Counted from the first letter of the stretch, positions 1-6,115 are shown. The stretch: 7,868 nt of DNA from Phycisphaerae bacterium (GCA_020058145.1 JAGVEP010000110.1:1-7868); one strand, 5' to 3'. Notes: a model not told the origin generated them from the letters alone. A program made the numbers and translations.

Positions 1-157
1 GAGCCTGGGGTCCGCGCAGCGCGCTCCGCGGACAACCCCACGCTGGCGCGTGGGGCTCGGACAGGAACCTCGCCGCGCGGGGCGACTGCCACCGTCTTGG
101 AGCACACCAACTGTGCGGGGCGGCGCCCCCGGGCGGTGGCATCCGGTCTCCAAGACG
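1..157 (+). ncRNA. ssrS: 6S RNA, partial (5' end outside the window)
   Basis: 6S RNA binds sigma70-type RNA polymerase by mimicking an open promoter. The region codes for nothing convincing but is densely structured. Landmarks match my memory of bacterial 6S in order: GAGCC at 1-5, the conserved CTCCGCGG at 24-31, an apical hairpin (CCCCACGC 36-43 with GCGTGGGG 48-55), CTCGG at 56-60, a small hairpin in the 3' strand of the central bubble (GCACA 102-106 with TGTGC 112-116), and a 3' part GGGCGGTGGCATC at 131-143 resembling the GGCGGCATC of E. coli 6S. A rod can be folded from 22-30 with 76-84 (nine pairs, one G-U) and 16-19 with 86-89. The terminal stem partner would lie left of the window. 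A competing 9-bp pairing, 93-101 with 149-157, is also possible. 6S commonly sits near zapA, and rny and ymdB often adjoin each other, so the place before a YmdB gene fits. The 3' end is approximate; no U-tract terminator is visible. Confidence 0.62.
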
Positions 158-164
158 CTATACT
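136..164 (+). promoter_or_regulatory. Predicted sigma70-like promoter of the YmdB-type gene
   Basis: GTGGCA at 136-141 matches TTGACA at four of six positions, the spacer is 17 bp, and TATACT at 159-164 matches TATAAT at five of six. The expected start near 171 would give a leader of about 40 nt before the ATG at 211. The site overlaps the 3' end of the proposed 6S RNA, so its -35 could instead be conserved for RNA structure. Upstream read-through is the alternative. Confidence 0.45.
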
Positions 165-210
165 GAAGTGTCGCCCTGCCGCCGGCGGTAGAGCACTAGA
201 AAGCGACTTC

Positions 211-1023
211 ATGCGACTGCTCGTCATTGGGGATATCGTCGGTAAACCCGGAAAACACGCCTGCTCGCAGATCATCCCGCGACTGATCGGCGAGCGCGAG
301 ATCGACTGCGTGATCGCCAACGCGGAGAACGCCGCCGCGGGCACGGGCCTGACGCCCCCGATGTTCGCCAAGCTGCGCCATTACGGCGTCGATGTCTGCA
401 CCATGGGCGACCACATCTACAAGCGGCGCGAGATTCTCGCGCTGCTCGAAAAAACCGATCGCATCGTCAAGCCCGCGAACCTGGCGCCCGAAGCCGTCGG
501 ACCCGAGCTGGCCGTCGTCACGGCGCGCAACGGCCGGCCCGTGGCGGTCATTTCCCTGCTCGGCCGCACGTTCATGAATTCCCGCGCCGATTGTCCCTAC
601 CATGCGGCGGATCGAGTGCTGGCCCAGCTCGGCGACGCGGCCAAGATCATCGTCGTCGATATGCACGCGGAAACCACGAGCGAAAAAGTGGCGCTGGGCT
701 GGTATCTCGACGGCCGGGTCACCGCGGTCGTCGGCACGCACACGCACGTGCAGACCGCCGACGAACGCATCCTGCCGCGCGGGACCGCGTACATCACCGA
801 CCTCGGCATGACCGGGCCCTACGACTCCGTGCTGGGGCGCGACAAGGACGCCGTCATCAAATCGCTGGTGACCAGCATTCCCCACCCCTACTCCGTTGCC
901 AACAACGACACGCGGCTGTGCGGCGTGATCATCGACGCCGACGACAACACCGGCCAGGCGCGTCGGATCGAACGGGTGAACATCCCCGATCCGCAGCCGG
1001 TGCCGCCAGGGGGCGACGAGTAG
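211..1023 (+). CDS. ymdB: TIGR00282 family metallophosphoesterase (YmdB-type phosphodiesterase)
   Basis: This is a 270-aa binuclear-metal phosphodiesterase of the calcineurin-like fold. Bacillus YmdB hydrolyses 2',3'-cyclic nucleotides and influences biofilm and sporulation decisions, usually next to the RNase Y gene. The metal-binding blocks appear in order: GDIVGKPG with D8, NAEN with E39/N40, MGDH with D67/H68, VDMHAETTSEK with H152, and GTHTHVQTADE with H177/H179, followed by the family signature TAYITDLGMTGPYDS at 192-206. Length is normal for the family. The ATG at 211 puts the first beta strand (RLLVIGD) at the N-terminus as in homologues; the frame is open upstream to about 97 but that stretch is 6S-like and unrelated to the family. 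The ribosome site is weak (AGAAAG about 10 nt upstream). The residue at position 67 is Asp where the Bacillus enzyme has Asn. The gene converges on the substrate-binding protein gene, leaving a 34-bp gap. Confidence 0.93.
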   Translation: MRLLVIGDIVGKPGKHACSQIIPRLIGEREIDCVIANAENAAAGTGLTPPMFAKLRHYGVDVCTMGDHIYKRREILALLEKTDRIVKPANLAPEAVGPELAVVTARNGRPVAVISLLGRTFMNSRADCPYHAADRVLAQLGDAAKIIVVDMHAETTSEKVALGWYLDGRVTAVVGTHTHVQTADERILPRGTAYITDLGMTGPYDSVLGRDKDAVIKSLVTSIPHPYSVANNDTRLCGVIIDADDNTGQARRIERVNIPDPQPVPPGGDE

Positions 1024-1030
1024 GGGATTG

Positions 1031-1045
1031 GTGGGCAGTGCCCAC
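1031..1045. repeat. Palindromic repeat core in a convergent intergenic gap
   Basis: GTGGGCAGTGCCCAC is a perfect palindrome with 7-bp arms around a central G. It lies in the 34-bp gap between two convergent stop codons (1023 and 1058), followed by GCTACGCA, which also occurs in the 2785-2930 array. A bidirectional terminator role is possible by position, but no T-tract follows on either strand. Confidence 0.75.
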
Positions 1046-1057
1046 GCTACGCAGCGG

Positions 1058-2761
1058 TTAACGTACGAGAGCGGCGCGGTGGATTTGCAGCAGGTCGCGG
1101 ACGTTGTCGTGTACGCCCGTGAAACGCGGATTGAGCAGGTAATTCCCCCGGCGGAAAAAAACGGGCACGATCGGTAGCTCCTCCGCGGTCAAGATGCGTT
1201 CGGCGGCGCGCAATAGCGCGAACCGCTGGGCGTCGTCGGCCGCGCGGGCCGCGCGGGCAAGCAACTCGTCGAATTCAGCGTGTGCCCAGCCGGTGCGATT
1301 TTGGCCGCTCGTGCTGGTGAACAAGTCGAGAAACGTGCTCGGGTCGAGGTAGTCGCCGAACCAATCACTGCGCGCCAGGTCATAGTCCAGGTTGCGAATT
1401 TGCTCACTCAGCACCTTGCCTTCGACCATGCGCAGCTCGACGCGGATGCCCAGCCGTGCTTCCCACAGCGCCTGAATCGCCTCGGCCAGAAACCGTTGCT
1501 CCGCTTCGGGTGGAAACGCGATTTCGATGGGGCGCGCCGCGCCGCTGCGGTCAAACCCGCTCTGGCGCAGGTACTCACGGGCCAGCTCGAGCCGCTGCTC
1601 ATCGGCCAGTCCCGCGCCGAGGCCGTCCGGCGGCTCGTAGTAGACCGTCTCACCCGTGGGCAGGCTGCGCGGCATGAGTTTCAGGGCAGGGACCGGCACC
1701 AAGGTGTACGCCGGCGTCTCGCCCAGCCGCAAGACGTGCGCACAGAGCGCCTGGCGGTCGAGCGCCAGCGACAACGCCTTGCGGAAATTAGCGTCATCCA
1801 GCGGCGGGCGGCGGCAATTAACACGGTAGAAGAACGTCGCGAAGCGGTCGCCGGAATGAAAGCCCGCGCGCCGGCCGGCACGTTGTTCCGTCAGCAACGT
1901 CTGTGCGACCGAGCGTTCGAGCGGGCTGACCAGGTCCGCCCGGCCGGTCTGATAGGCAATTAGCGCGGCGTTCGTGTCGCTCGTGATCAGCGCCTCGATG
2001 GAACCCAGCGCGATTGACGCCGCGTCCCAGTAATACGGGTTGCGTTTCAGTCGCACGCTCTGCTTGAAATTCCAGGCTGCGAGCGTGAATGGACCGTTGC
2101 AGACGATGTGGTCCGGCCGCGTCCACAGATGTTGCGTGCTGCGCCGCACGTGGCCGTCGCGGTAAGCCCACTTTTCGAGCGTGGGCCGATGTGCGGGAGC
2201 CAGCGTGATGAACGCGGTCAGGTCCAGGAAGTACGGGCACGGGTTTGCGAGGGTCACACGCAGTGTTCCCGCGTCTGCCGGCTCGATTCCGACGACCTCG
2301 GCGGGCACGTCATCGGTCCGGTCGTTGTTGGCGCGCGATTCGAAGTACTCGCGGGCACCGCGGATGACGAAGAGCAAGTTGGCGTACTGGCACTCGCACT
2401 GCGGATCGAGCGCGCGCAGCCAACTGAAGCGGAAATCCTCCGCCACCACCGGCTCACCGGTCGACCAGCAAGCTGCGGGTCGCAGGTGAAACGTGTAAAC
2501 GCGCCGCTCGGCGTCCGTCTCCCAGGATTCCGCGACCGCGGGCTCCGGCGCAAACGTCTCGGCGTTCAACCGTGTCAGCCCCTCGAACATGGCGGCGGCA
2601 AGCTGGATTTCCGCGAGCCAGCTCACCCGTTGCGGATCGAGCGTCCGTGGCTCGGGACACGTGAGGACAAAGTCGGCCCGCTCCGCGCGGCTGCCCAGCG
2701 CGAGCCAGCCGAGCAGCAGTCCGGCGGGTAGCAGCACGATCGGCAGCAGAGTGCGGAGCAT
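1058..2761 (-). CDS. Peptide/solute ABC transporter substrate-binding protein (SBP_bac_5, OppA/DppA-like)
   Basis: This 567-aa protein should deliver a peptide-like or other solute to an ABC importer outside the cytoplasmic membrane. Residues 4-23 form one hydrophobic segment (LLPIVLLPAGLLLGWLALGS). It could be a signal peptide or an uncleaved anchor; there is no lipobox cysteine next to it, which is unusual for this family. The mature part has the family landmarks: TLDPQ at 40-44, FEGLTR at 59-64, the CNGPF block at 221-225 with W230 and KRNPYYWDA at 239-247, and a C-terminal region with TGWAHAEFDELL and ELPIVPVF. Length is usual for OppA-type proteins. The ATG at 2761 starts directly before the hydrophobic segment; no clear Shine-Dalgarno is seen. 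No permease or ATPase gene adjoins it, so it is an orphan within this window, and the ligand cannot be predicted. The stop lies 34 bp from the convergent YmdB-type gene. Confidence 0.9.
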   Translation of the reverse strand: MLRTLLPIVLLPAGLLLGWLALGSRAERADFVLTCPEPRTLDPQRVSWLAEIQLAAAMFEGLTRLNAETFAPEPAVAESWETDAERRVYTFHLRPAACWSTGEPVVAEDFRFSWLRALDPQCECQYANLLFVIRGAREYFESRANNDRTDDVPAEVVGIEPADAGTLRVTLANPCPYFLDLTAFITLAPAHRPTLEKWAYRDGHVRRSTQHLWTRPDHIVCNGPFTLAAWNFKQSVRLKRNPYYWDAASIALGSIEALITSDTNAALIAYQTGRADLVSPLERSVAQTLLTEQRAGRRAGFHSGDRFATFFYRVNCRRPPLDDANFRKALSLALDRQALCAHVLRLGETPAYTLVPVPALKLMPRSLPTGETVYYEPPDGLGAGLADEQRLELAREYLRQSGFDRSGAARPIEIAFPPEAEQRFLAEAIQALWEARLGIRVELRMVEGKVLSEQIRNLDYDLARSDWFGDYLDPSTFLDLFTSTSGQNRTGWAHAEFDELLARAARAADDAQRFALLRAAERILTAEELPIVPVFFRRGNYLLNPRFTGVHDNVRDLLQIHRAALVR

Positions 2762-2784
2762 GGGAACGCCAACGGAGCCGCGCG

Positions 2785-2930
2785 GTAGGGTGGGCAGCGC
2801 CCACCCTGCGGAGCACTGGTGCGCTACGCAATCTGGTGGGCAGTGCCCACCCTACGGAGCACTGGTGCGCTACGCAATCTGGTGGGCAGTGCCCACCCTA
2901 CGGAGGCAGTGCCCACCCTACGGAGGCAGT
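2785..2930. repeat. Tandem palindromic repeat array (46-bp units, then 20-bp units)
   Basis: Three units with a 46-bp period carry the palindromic core at 2790-2804 (variant GTGGGCAGCGCCCAC), 2836-2850 and 2882-2896. The units are joined by a conserved linker reading GGAGCAC, TGGTGCGCTACGC, AATCT. The array then changes to a 20-bp unit (GGCAGTGCCCACCCTACGGA) at 2885-2904 and 2905-2924, with a partial copy at 2925-2930. The last bases abut the mcsB stop codon (2931-2933). Each core extends to a long hairpin with CCCTAC and GTAGGG flanks. The array fills nearly all of the 169-bp gap between mcsB and the substrate-binding protein gene, and no promoter for that gene could be picked out of it. Confidence 0.9.
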
Positions 2931-3992
2931 CTAATTCGCATTCAGCCGGGCGCGAATGACCGCGGCCCGCTCGATGCTGCGCTGTTCGCCGCTGAGGCGT
3001 TCGCCGTGCAGCTTCTGCAGGTGGGCGGGCTGAATCTGTAGGAACAGCTCGTTCAGCGTCTGGAGGTCGATGGTGCTCAGCCGGCCGATGTGCAGCCCCA
3101 TCCGCACGTGCGAGAGGTACTGCATGGCTTCGGACGAGCTGATCAGCCGCGCCGCCTTGAGCATGCCCATCGCCCGCCAGACTTTGTCGTCCAGCGCCTG
3201 CAGCCGGCCCTTGAGCAGCGCTTCGCGGGCGGCCAGTTCGTATTCGACGATCTTCGGGATCACCGCGGTGCCCAGATCGTCGATGATCTCCGCCTCGCCC
3301 CGGCCGAGCGTGATCTGGTTCGAGATCTGAAAAAAATCGCCCAGCGCCTCGGTGCCCTCGCCGTGCAGGCCGCGAACGGCGAGTTTCATGTCGCGCGCCG
3401 CCTGGCCGACCTTCTCCAGCTCGTTGGTCAGGCGCAGCGCCGGCAGGTGCAGCATCACCGACACGCGAATCCCCGTCCCCACATTGGTCGGGCAGGCGGT
3501 CAGATAGCCGTACTGGGGGTGAAACTCGTAGTCGAGGTGCTCCTCGAGCGCGTCGTCGATCGCGTTGATTTGCTCCCACGCCGCCGAGATCTGCAGCCCG
3601 CTGCGCATCACCTGGATACGCAGATGGTCCTCCTCGTTGATCATGATGGACGCGGCCTCGGACACATCGAACGCGACCCGCCGCGCCCCGGTGCCCTCGG
3701 CAAGCTGCCGGCTGATGAGGTGCCGCTCGACCAGGAACTGGCGATCCAGCTCGTCCAGGTGCTCCACGTCCACGTGGAGCATGTCCTTGAGCAACGTGGC
3801 CCGCCGCATGGCATTGGCGAGCGCTTCCGCCAGTTCCGCGCGCATGGCGGTGTCCGCTTTCGACAGGAAGTGATAACCCCGCACATTCCGCGCCAGCCGG
3901 ATGCGTGACGAGATGACAATCTCGTGCATGGGTCCGACGCCGCGGAGCCACTCTCCCGCCCGGCGTGCGACTTCGTCGAGCGGTCCGCTCAT
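2931..3992 (-). CDS. mcsB: Protein arginine kinase McsB
   Basis: McsB phosphorylates arginine residues on proteins; in Firmicutes the pArg mark sends substrates to ClpCP and relieves CtsR repression. This 353-aa protein has the phosphagen-kinase catalytic fold in full. Visible landmarks are SSRIRLARN at 28-36 (nucleotide phosphate-binding arginines), NEEDH at 119-123 with E121 as the expected catalytic acid, YGYLTACPTNVGTG at 161-174 with the active-site cysteine C167, RGLHGEGTEA at 207-216, and QISNQITLG at 222-230. Length is normal. The C-terminal allosteric pArg-binding motif, RDxxRA in Bacillus/Geobacillus, here reads RSIERA at 338-343, so the Asp is Ser. The ATG start forms an ATGA overlap with the mcsA stop, and AGGAG lies 11 nt upstream inside mcsA, indicating translational coupling. 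No clpC or ctsR is present in the window. The stop codon abuts the repeat array. Confidence 0.96.
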   Translation of the reverse strand: MSGPLDEVARRAGEWLRGVGPMHEIVISSRIRLARNVRGYHFLSKADTAMRAELAEALANAMRRATLLKDMLHVDVEHLDELDRQFLVERHLISRQLAEGTGARRVAFDVSEAASIMINEEDHLRIQVMRSGLQISAAWEQINAIDDALEEHLDYEFHPQYGYLTACPTNVGTGIRVSVMLHLPALRLTNELEKVGQAARDMKLAVRGLHGEGTEALGDFFQISNQITLGRGEAEIIDDLGTAVIPKIVEYELAAREALLKGRLQALDDKVWRAMGMLKAARLISSSEAMQYLSHVRMGLHIGRLSTIDLQTLNELFLQIQPAHLQKLHGERLSGEQRSIERAAVIRARLNAN

Positions 3993-4489
3993 GATTTCTC
4001 GAGCTCCTGGATGCGGTCACGCAGATCGGCGGCCCGCTCGTAGTCCTCCCCCGCCACGGCTTCCTCCAACTGCCGGCGCAGACGCCGGATGTCGAGTTGC
4101 GGCTTCGGCTTGAGGCCCAGCGACCGCGGCGCCTTGCCGACGTGGTGACTGCTGCCGTCGTGGGTCCGTTCCAGCAAGCGGTTGATCTGGTCTTTGAAGC
4201 GCTCGTAATCGTGGGCGCAGCCCAGCAAGCCCTGGTTGCGGAACTCGACGTAGCTCAGCCCGCAGTGCTCGCACACCAGCCCGCTCAGGTCGGCCGCCCC
4301 GCTCTTGGCCCCCGCGATGAAGTTCTCGAGCAGCTCGCTGAGGTCCACGCTCGCCTTGGGGGCCTGCAGCAGCCCCTCCTCGGCGGCACATTTGTCACAC
4401 AGGTGCCGCTCGGCCTTGTCGCCGGAGCGCTCGATATTGGTCAGGTGGAAAGTGGCCTTGGCCTTCTTGCACCGCTCGCATAGCCCCAT
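3989..4489 (-). CDS. mcsA: McsA: zinc-finger/UVR-domain activator of McsB
   Basis: This 166-aa protein is the zinc-binding adaptor that activates the arginine kinase encoded directly downstream. Paired cysteines are visible: CERC at 4-7 and CDKC at 31-34 in the first zinc module, CEHC at 73-76 and C91 in the second. After GLLG the second module reads CAHD where Bacillus has CSEC, so the last cysteine is Asp94, with H93 as a possible ligand. Residues 115-123 (HHVGKAPRS) match the conserved HxGK-P linker, and 133-165 form a C-terminal UVR/coiled-coil motif (RRLRRQLEEAVAGEDYERAA and on). The ATG at 4489 is chosen because CERC follows at once as in homologues and GGAG sits 7 nt upstream; an upstream in-frame ATG at 4555 would lie across the promoter. 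The gene overlaps mcsB by 4 bp. Some genomes list such proteins only as UvrB/UvrC motif-containing. Confidence 0.93.
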   Translation of the reverse strand: MGLCERCKKAKATFHLTNIERSGDKAERHLCDKCAAEEGLLQAPKASVDLSELLENFIAGAKSGAADLSGLVCEHCGLSYVEFRNQGLLGCAHDYERFKDQINRLLERTHDGSSHHVGKAPRSLGLKPKPQLDIRRLRRQLEEAVAGEDYERAADLRDRIQELEKS

Positions 4490-4522
4490 GCGCTTACTCC
4501 GAGGGCTCCACTCGCTAGCGCG

Positions 4523-4551
4523 ATGGTAGAATGTGCAGTGCGGGGAGTCAA
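4523..4551 (-). promoter_or_regulatory. Predicted sigma70-like promoter of mcsA-mcsB
   Basis: Read on the minus strand, TTGACT (4551-4546, five of six consensus positions), a 17-bp spacer and TACCAT (4528-4523, four of six) lie upstream of mcsA. The expected start near 4516 gives a leader of about 27 nt that contains the GGAG ribosome site. It lies in the 131-bp gap after the SDR gene, so the arginine-kinase operon can be transcribed separately from truA-SDR. No CtsR-like heptad repeat was recognised. Confidence 0.6.
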
Positions 4552-4620
4552 GCAAACATCACGGCCTGCCTCAATCGCCAGGGCCGATTCGATCCGTCTG
4601 TGCCGGCGGACGATGAGATT

Positions 4621-5352
4621 TCAGACCAGGTGTCGGCCGCCGTCGATGGGCAGCACCACGCCCGTGATGTAGTCCCCCGCGCACAGCAGAAAATGCACCC
4701 CTGCTGCGATGTCCTCCGGCGTGCCGGGCCGGCGCAGCGGAATCTGGGATGTCAGGCGATCGCGCGTCTGCTGATCGTAGTCGTCTGGCCACGCCGCGAC
4801 CCCTGGCGCGAGGCCGACGACATTCACGTCCGGCGCGAGCGCCCGTGCCAGGACGCGCGTCAGGGTCTCCAGCGCACCCTTCGAGACCATGTAGGCCAGA
4901 TGGTCGGGCCAGGCGCGCGGCGTGGCGGCGTCGCAGAGATTGACCACGCGCCCGCGAGCACGGCGCAGCGCCTCGCGGGCCGCATGGACCAGCGCCGCCG
5001 GTGCGGTCAGGTTGATTCGCAGCGTGCGCTCCCAGTCGGCCAGCGTGAACTGATCCAGCGTCATCCGTTCGAAAATCGCGGCGTTGTTCACGAGCACATC
5101 GAGCCGGCCGAAGCACGTCAGGACCTGCTGCACAAGCTCCCCGGTTGCGGCGGGTGCGCCGAGATCAGCCGCGAAAGCCTCCGCCGCCGGGCCGCACGCG
5201 CGGCACTGAGCTACGGTGTCCGCGGCGTCGTCGGCCGACGTGTGATAGTGTACGGCGATGCGACAGCCGGCGTTGGCCAGTCGCACGGCGATCGCCCGGC
5301 CGACACGCCGCCCGGCCCCCGTCACCAGCACCACGCGGTCAGTCAGTTCCAA
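4621..5352 (-). CDS. SDR oxidoreductase, pteridine reductase/FolM-like
   Basis: This 243-aa NADPH-type short-chain dehydrogenase has the Rossmann glycine motif TGAGRRVGRA at 11-20, NNAAIFE at 89-95, and YMVSK at 154-158 with Y154 and K158. The residue 13 before the Tyr is Asp (D141, in NLCDAATP), where most SDRs have Ser. Asp-Tyr-Lys is the arrangement of trypanosomatid PTR1, and the RRVGRA motif, VHYHTS at 34-39 and YITG plus DGG near the C-terminus also fit the PTR1/FolM group, which reduces dihydropterins. I infer a pterin or related substrate; general SDR activity is the alternative. No ATG is available in frame near the Rossmann strand. TTG at 5352 is chosen because GGAGG lies 9 nt upstream and the product then begins MELTDRVVLVTG; GTG codons six and seven codons further in are the alternative. 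The gene overlaps the end of truA by 14 bp, implying co-translation. Confidence 0.85.
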   Translation of the reverse strand: MELTDRVVLVTGAGRRVGRAIAVRLANAGCRIAVHYHTSADDAADTVAQCRACGPAAEAFAADLGAPAATGELVQQVLTCFGRLDVLVNNAAIFERMTLDQFTLADWERTLRINLTAPAALVHAAREALRRARGRVVNLCDAATPRAWPDHLAYMVSKGALETLTRVLARALAPDVNVVGLAPGVAAWPDDYDQQTRDRLTSQIPLRRPGTPEDIAAGVHFLLCAGDYITGVVLPIDGGRHLV

Positions 5353-6115
5353 CGGCCGGTCCCTCCGCAACTCGATAACGCACCCATTCCAGGCAGAGAC
5401 CCTGCGGCGGTGCCGTCGGGCCGGCGAGACGGCGATCGCGGGCCGCCAGAATTTCGCTGACGCGCTGTGGCGGCCAATGCCCGCGGCCGATTTCGACCAG
5501 TGTACCGACCATGTTACGCACTTGATGATAGAGGAAGCCGTTGCCCTCCACGTCGATTTGCAGCTCGTCGCCCACGCGGGCCACTCCCAGGCGGTACACC
5601 GTGCGCACCGTCGTGTCGCGCGGACTGCCCTGGCTCGCGAAGCCTGCGAAATCGTGCGTGCCGACCAGTTCGGCGGCGGCCGCCTGCAGGCGCTGGAGAT
5701 CGAGCGGATACCAGACATGCCAGGTGTAGCGCTGCGCGAAGCTGGCGACCGGCCGCTGCACGCAGTTGAAGATGCGATAGCGATACCGTTTGCGGCACGC
5801 GTCGCGGGTGGGCTGAAAACCAGGAGCCGCCAGCGATACTGTGACGATCGCCATGTCGGCCGGTAAACGGTGGCCGATGGCGCGCTGCAAGTTCTCGAGC
5901 GGCACCGGTGAATCGGTGGCGACGCTGGCCACCTGGCCGCGCGCGTGTACGCCGGTGTCCGTGCGGCTGGCGCCGAGCGCGCTGAGCGGGTGGCGCAGAA
6001 CATGGCGGAGGACGTTTTCCAGCTCCTCTTGCGCGGTCCGTACGCCGGCCTGCCGCTGCCAGCCGTGGAAGTCGGTGCCGTCGTACGCCAGGACGAGTTT
6101 GATGTTCCGCTCCAT
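5339..6115 (-). CDS. truA: tRNA pseudouridine(38-40) synthase TruA
   Basis: TruA converts uridines 38-40 of the tRNA anticodon arm to pseudouridine in the cytoplasm. The 258-aa product carries YDGTDFHGWQRQ at 11-22, the catalytic block ASRTDTGVHARGQ at 49-61 with Asp53 as nucleophile, KRYRYRIFN at 109-117, GTHDFAGFA at 152-160, and the C-terminal signature GNGFLYHQVRNMVG at 191-204 followed by GPTAPPQGLCLEWVRY. Length and order are normal. The ATG at 6115 gives MERNIKLVLAYDG, the usual N-terminus; an in-frame ATG 12 codons upstream adds an arginine-rich stretch without family support. No good ribosome site or -35 is visible. The stop falls inside the start of the SDR gene. The gap to the nucleotidyltransferase gene upstream is 119 bp and holds only a short palindrome (TGAGGCCTCA at 6224-6233). 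Confidence 0.96.
   Translation of the reverse strand: MERNIKLVLAYDGTDFHGWQRQAGVRTAQEELENVLRHVLRHPLSALGASRTDTGVHARGQVASVATDSPVPLENLQRAIGHRLPADMAIVTVSLAAPGFQPTRDACRKRYRYRIFNCVQRPVASFAQRYTWHVWYPLDLQRLQAAAAELVGTHDFAGFASQGSPRDTTVRTVYRLGVARVGDELQIDVEGNGFLYHQVRNMVGTLVEIGRGHWPPQRVSEILAARDRRLAGPTAPPQGLCLEWVRYRVAEGPAVGTD

Noticed and set aside
93..157. tRNA-like cloverleaf
   Set aside because: Three hairpins within a 9-bp stem look cloverleaf-like, but there is no T-arm GTTCGA motif, no 7-nt anticodon loop and no fitting D-arm.
97..210. N-terminal extension of the YmdB-type protein
   Set aside because: Family members start at the RLLVIGD strand encoded from 211. The upstream part overlaps the structured 6S-like region and the predicted promoter.
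196..885. A 229-codon minus-strand frame opposite the YmdB-type gene
   Set aside because: It is the antisense shadow of a strongly recognisable gene, with no domain or ribosome site.
2108..2731. Long + strand frames within the substrate-binding protein gene
   Set aside because: Composition is Arg/Gly/Ala rich with no motif; the minus-strand frame has clear SBP_bac_5 landmarks.
2785..2930. CRISPR array
   Set aside because: The units are fully repetitive with no variable spacers, and the period drops to 20 bp.
2824..4020. A 398-codon frame opposite in phase to mcsB, same strand
   Set aside because: It is a shadow of mcsB in high-GC DNA; its end is translation of the repeat array (WALPT, RVGTAHQ), not a protein domain.
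4563..4585. Possible terminator hairpin after the SDR gene (GGCCTG with CA-GGCC, one bulge)
   Set aside because: The stem is short and bulged, and only TTT follows on the minus strand after several other bases; not enough for a terminator call.
4621..6003. A 460-codon open frame reading through truA into the SDR gene, as if a fusion protein
   Set aside because: The upstream 217 codons are the antisense-free shadow of truA in another frame, full of Arg/Ser/Ala without family motifs. The SDR fold starts cleanly at 5352 with a ribosome site.
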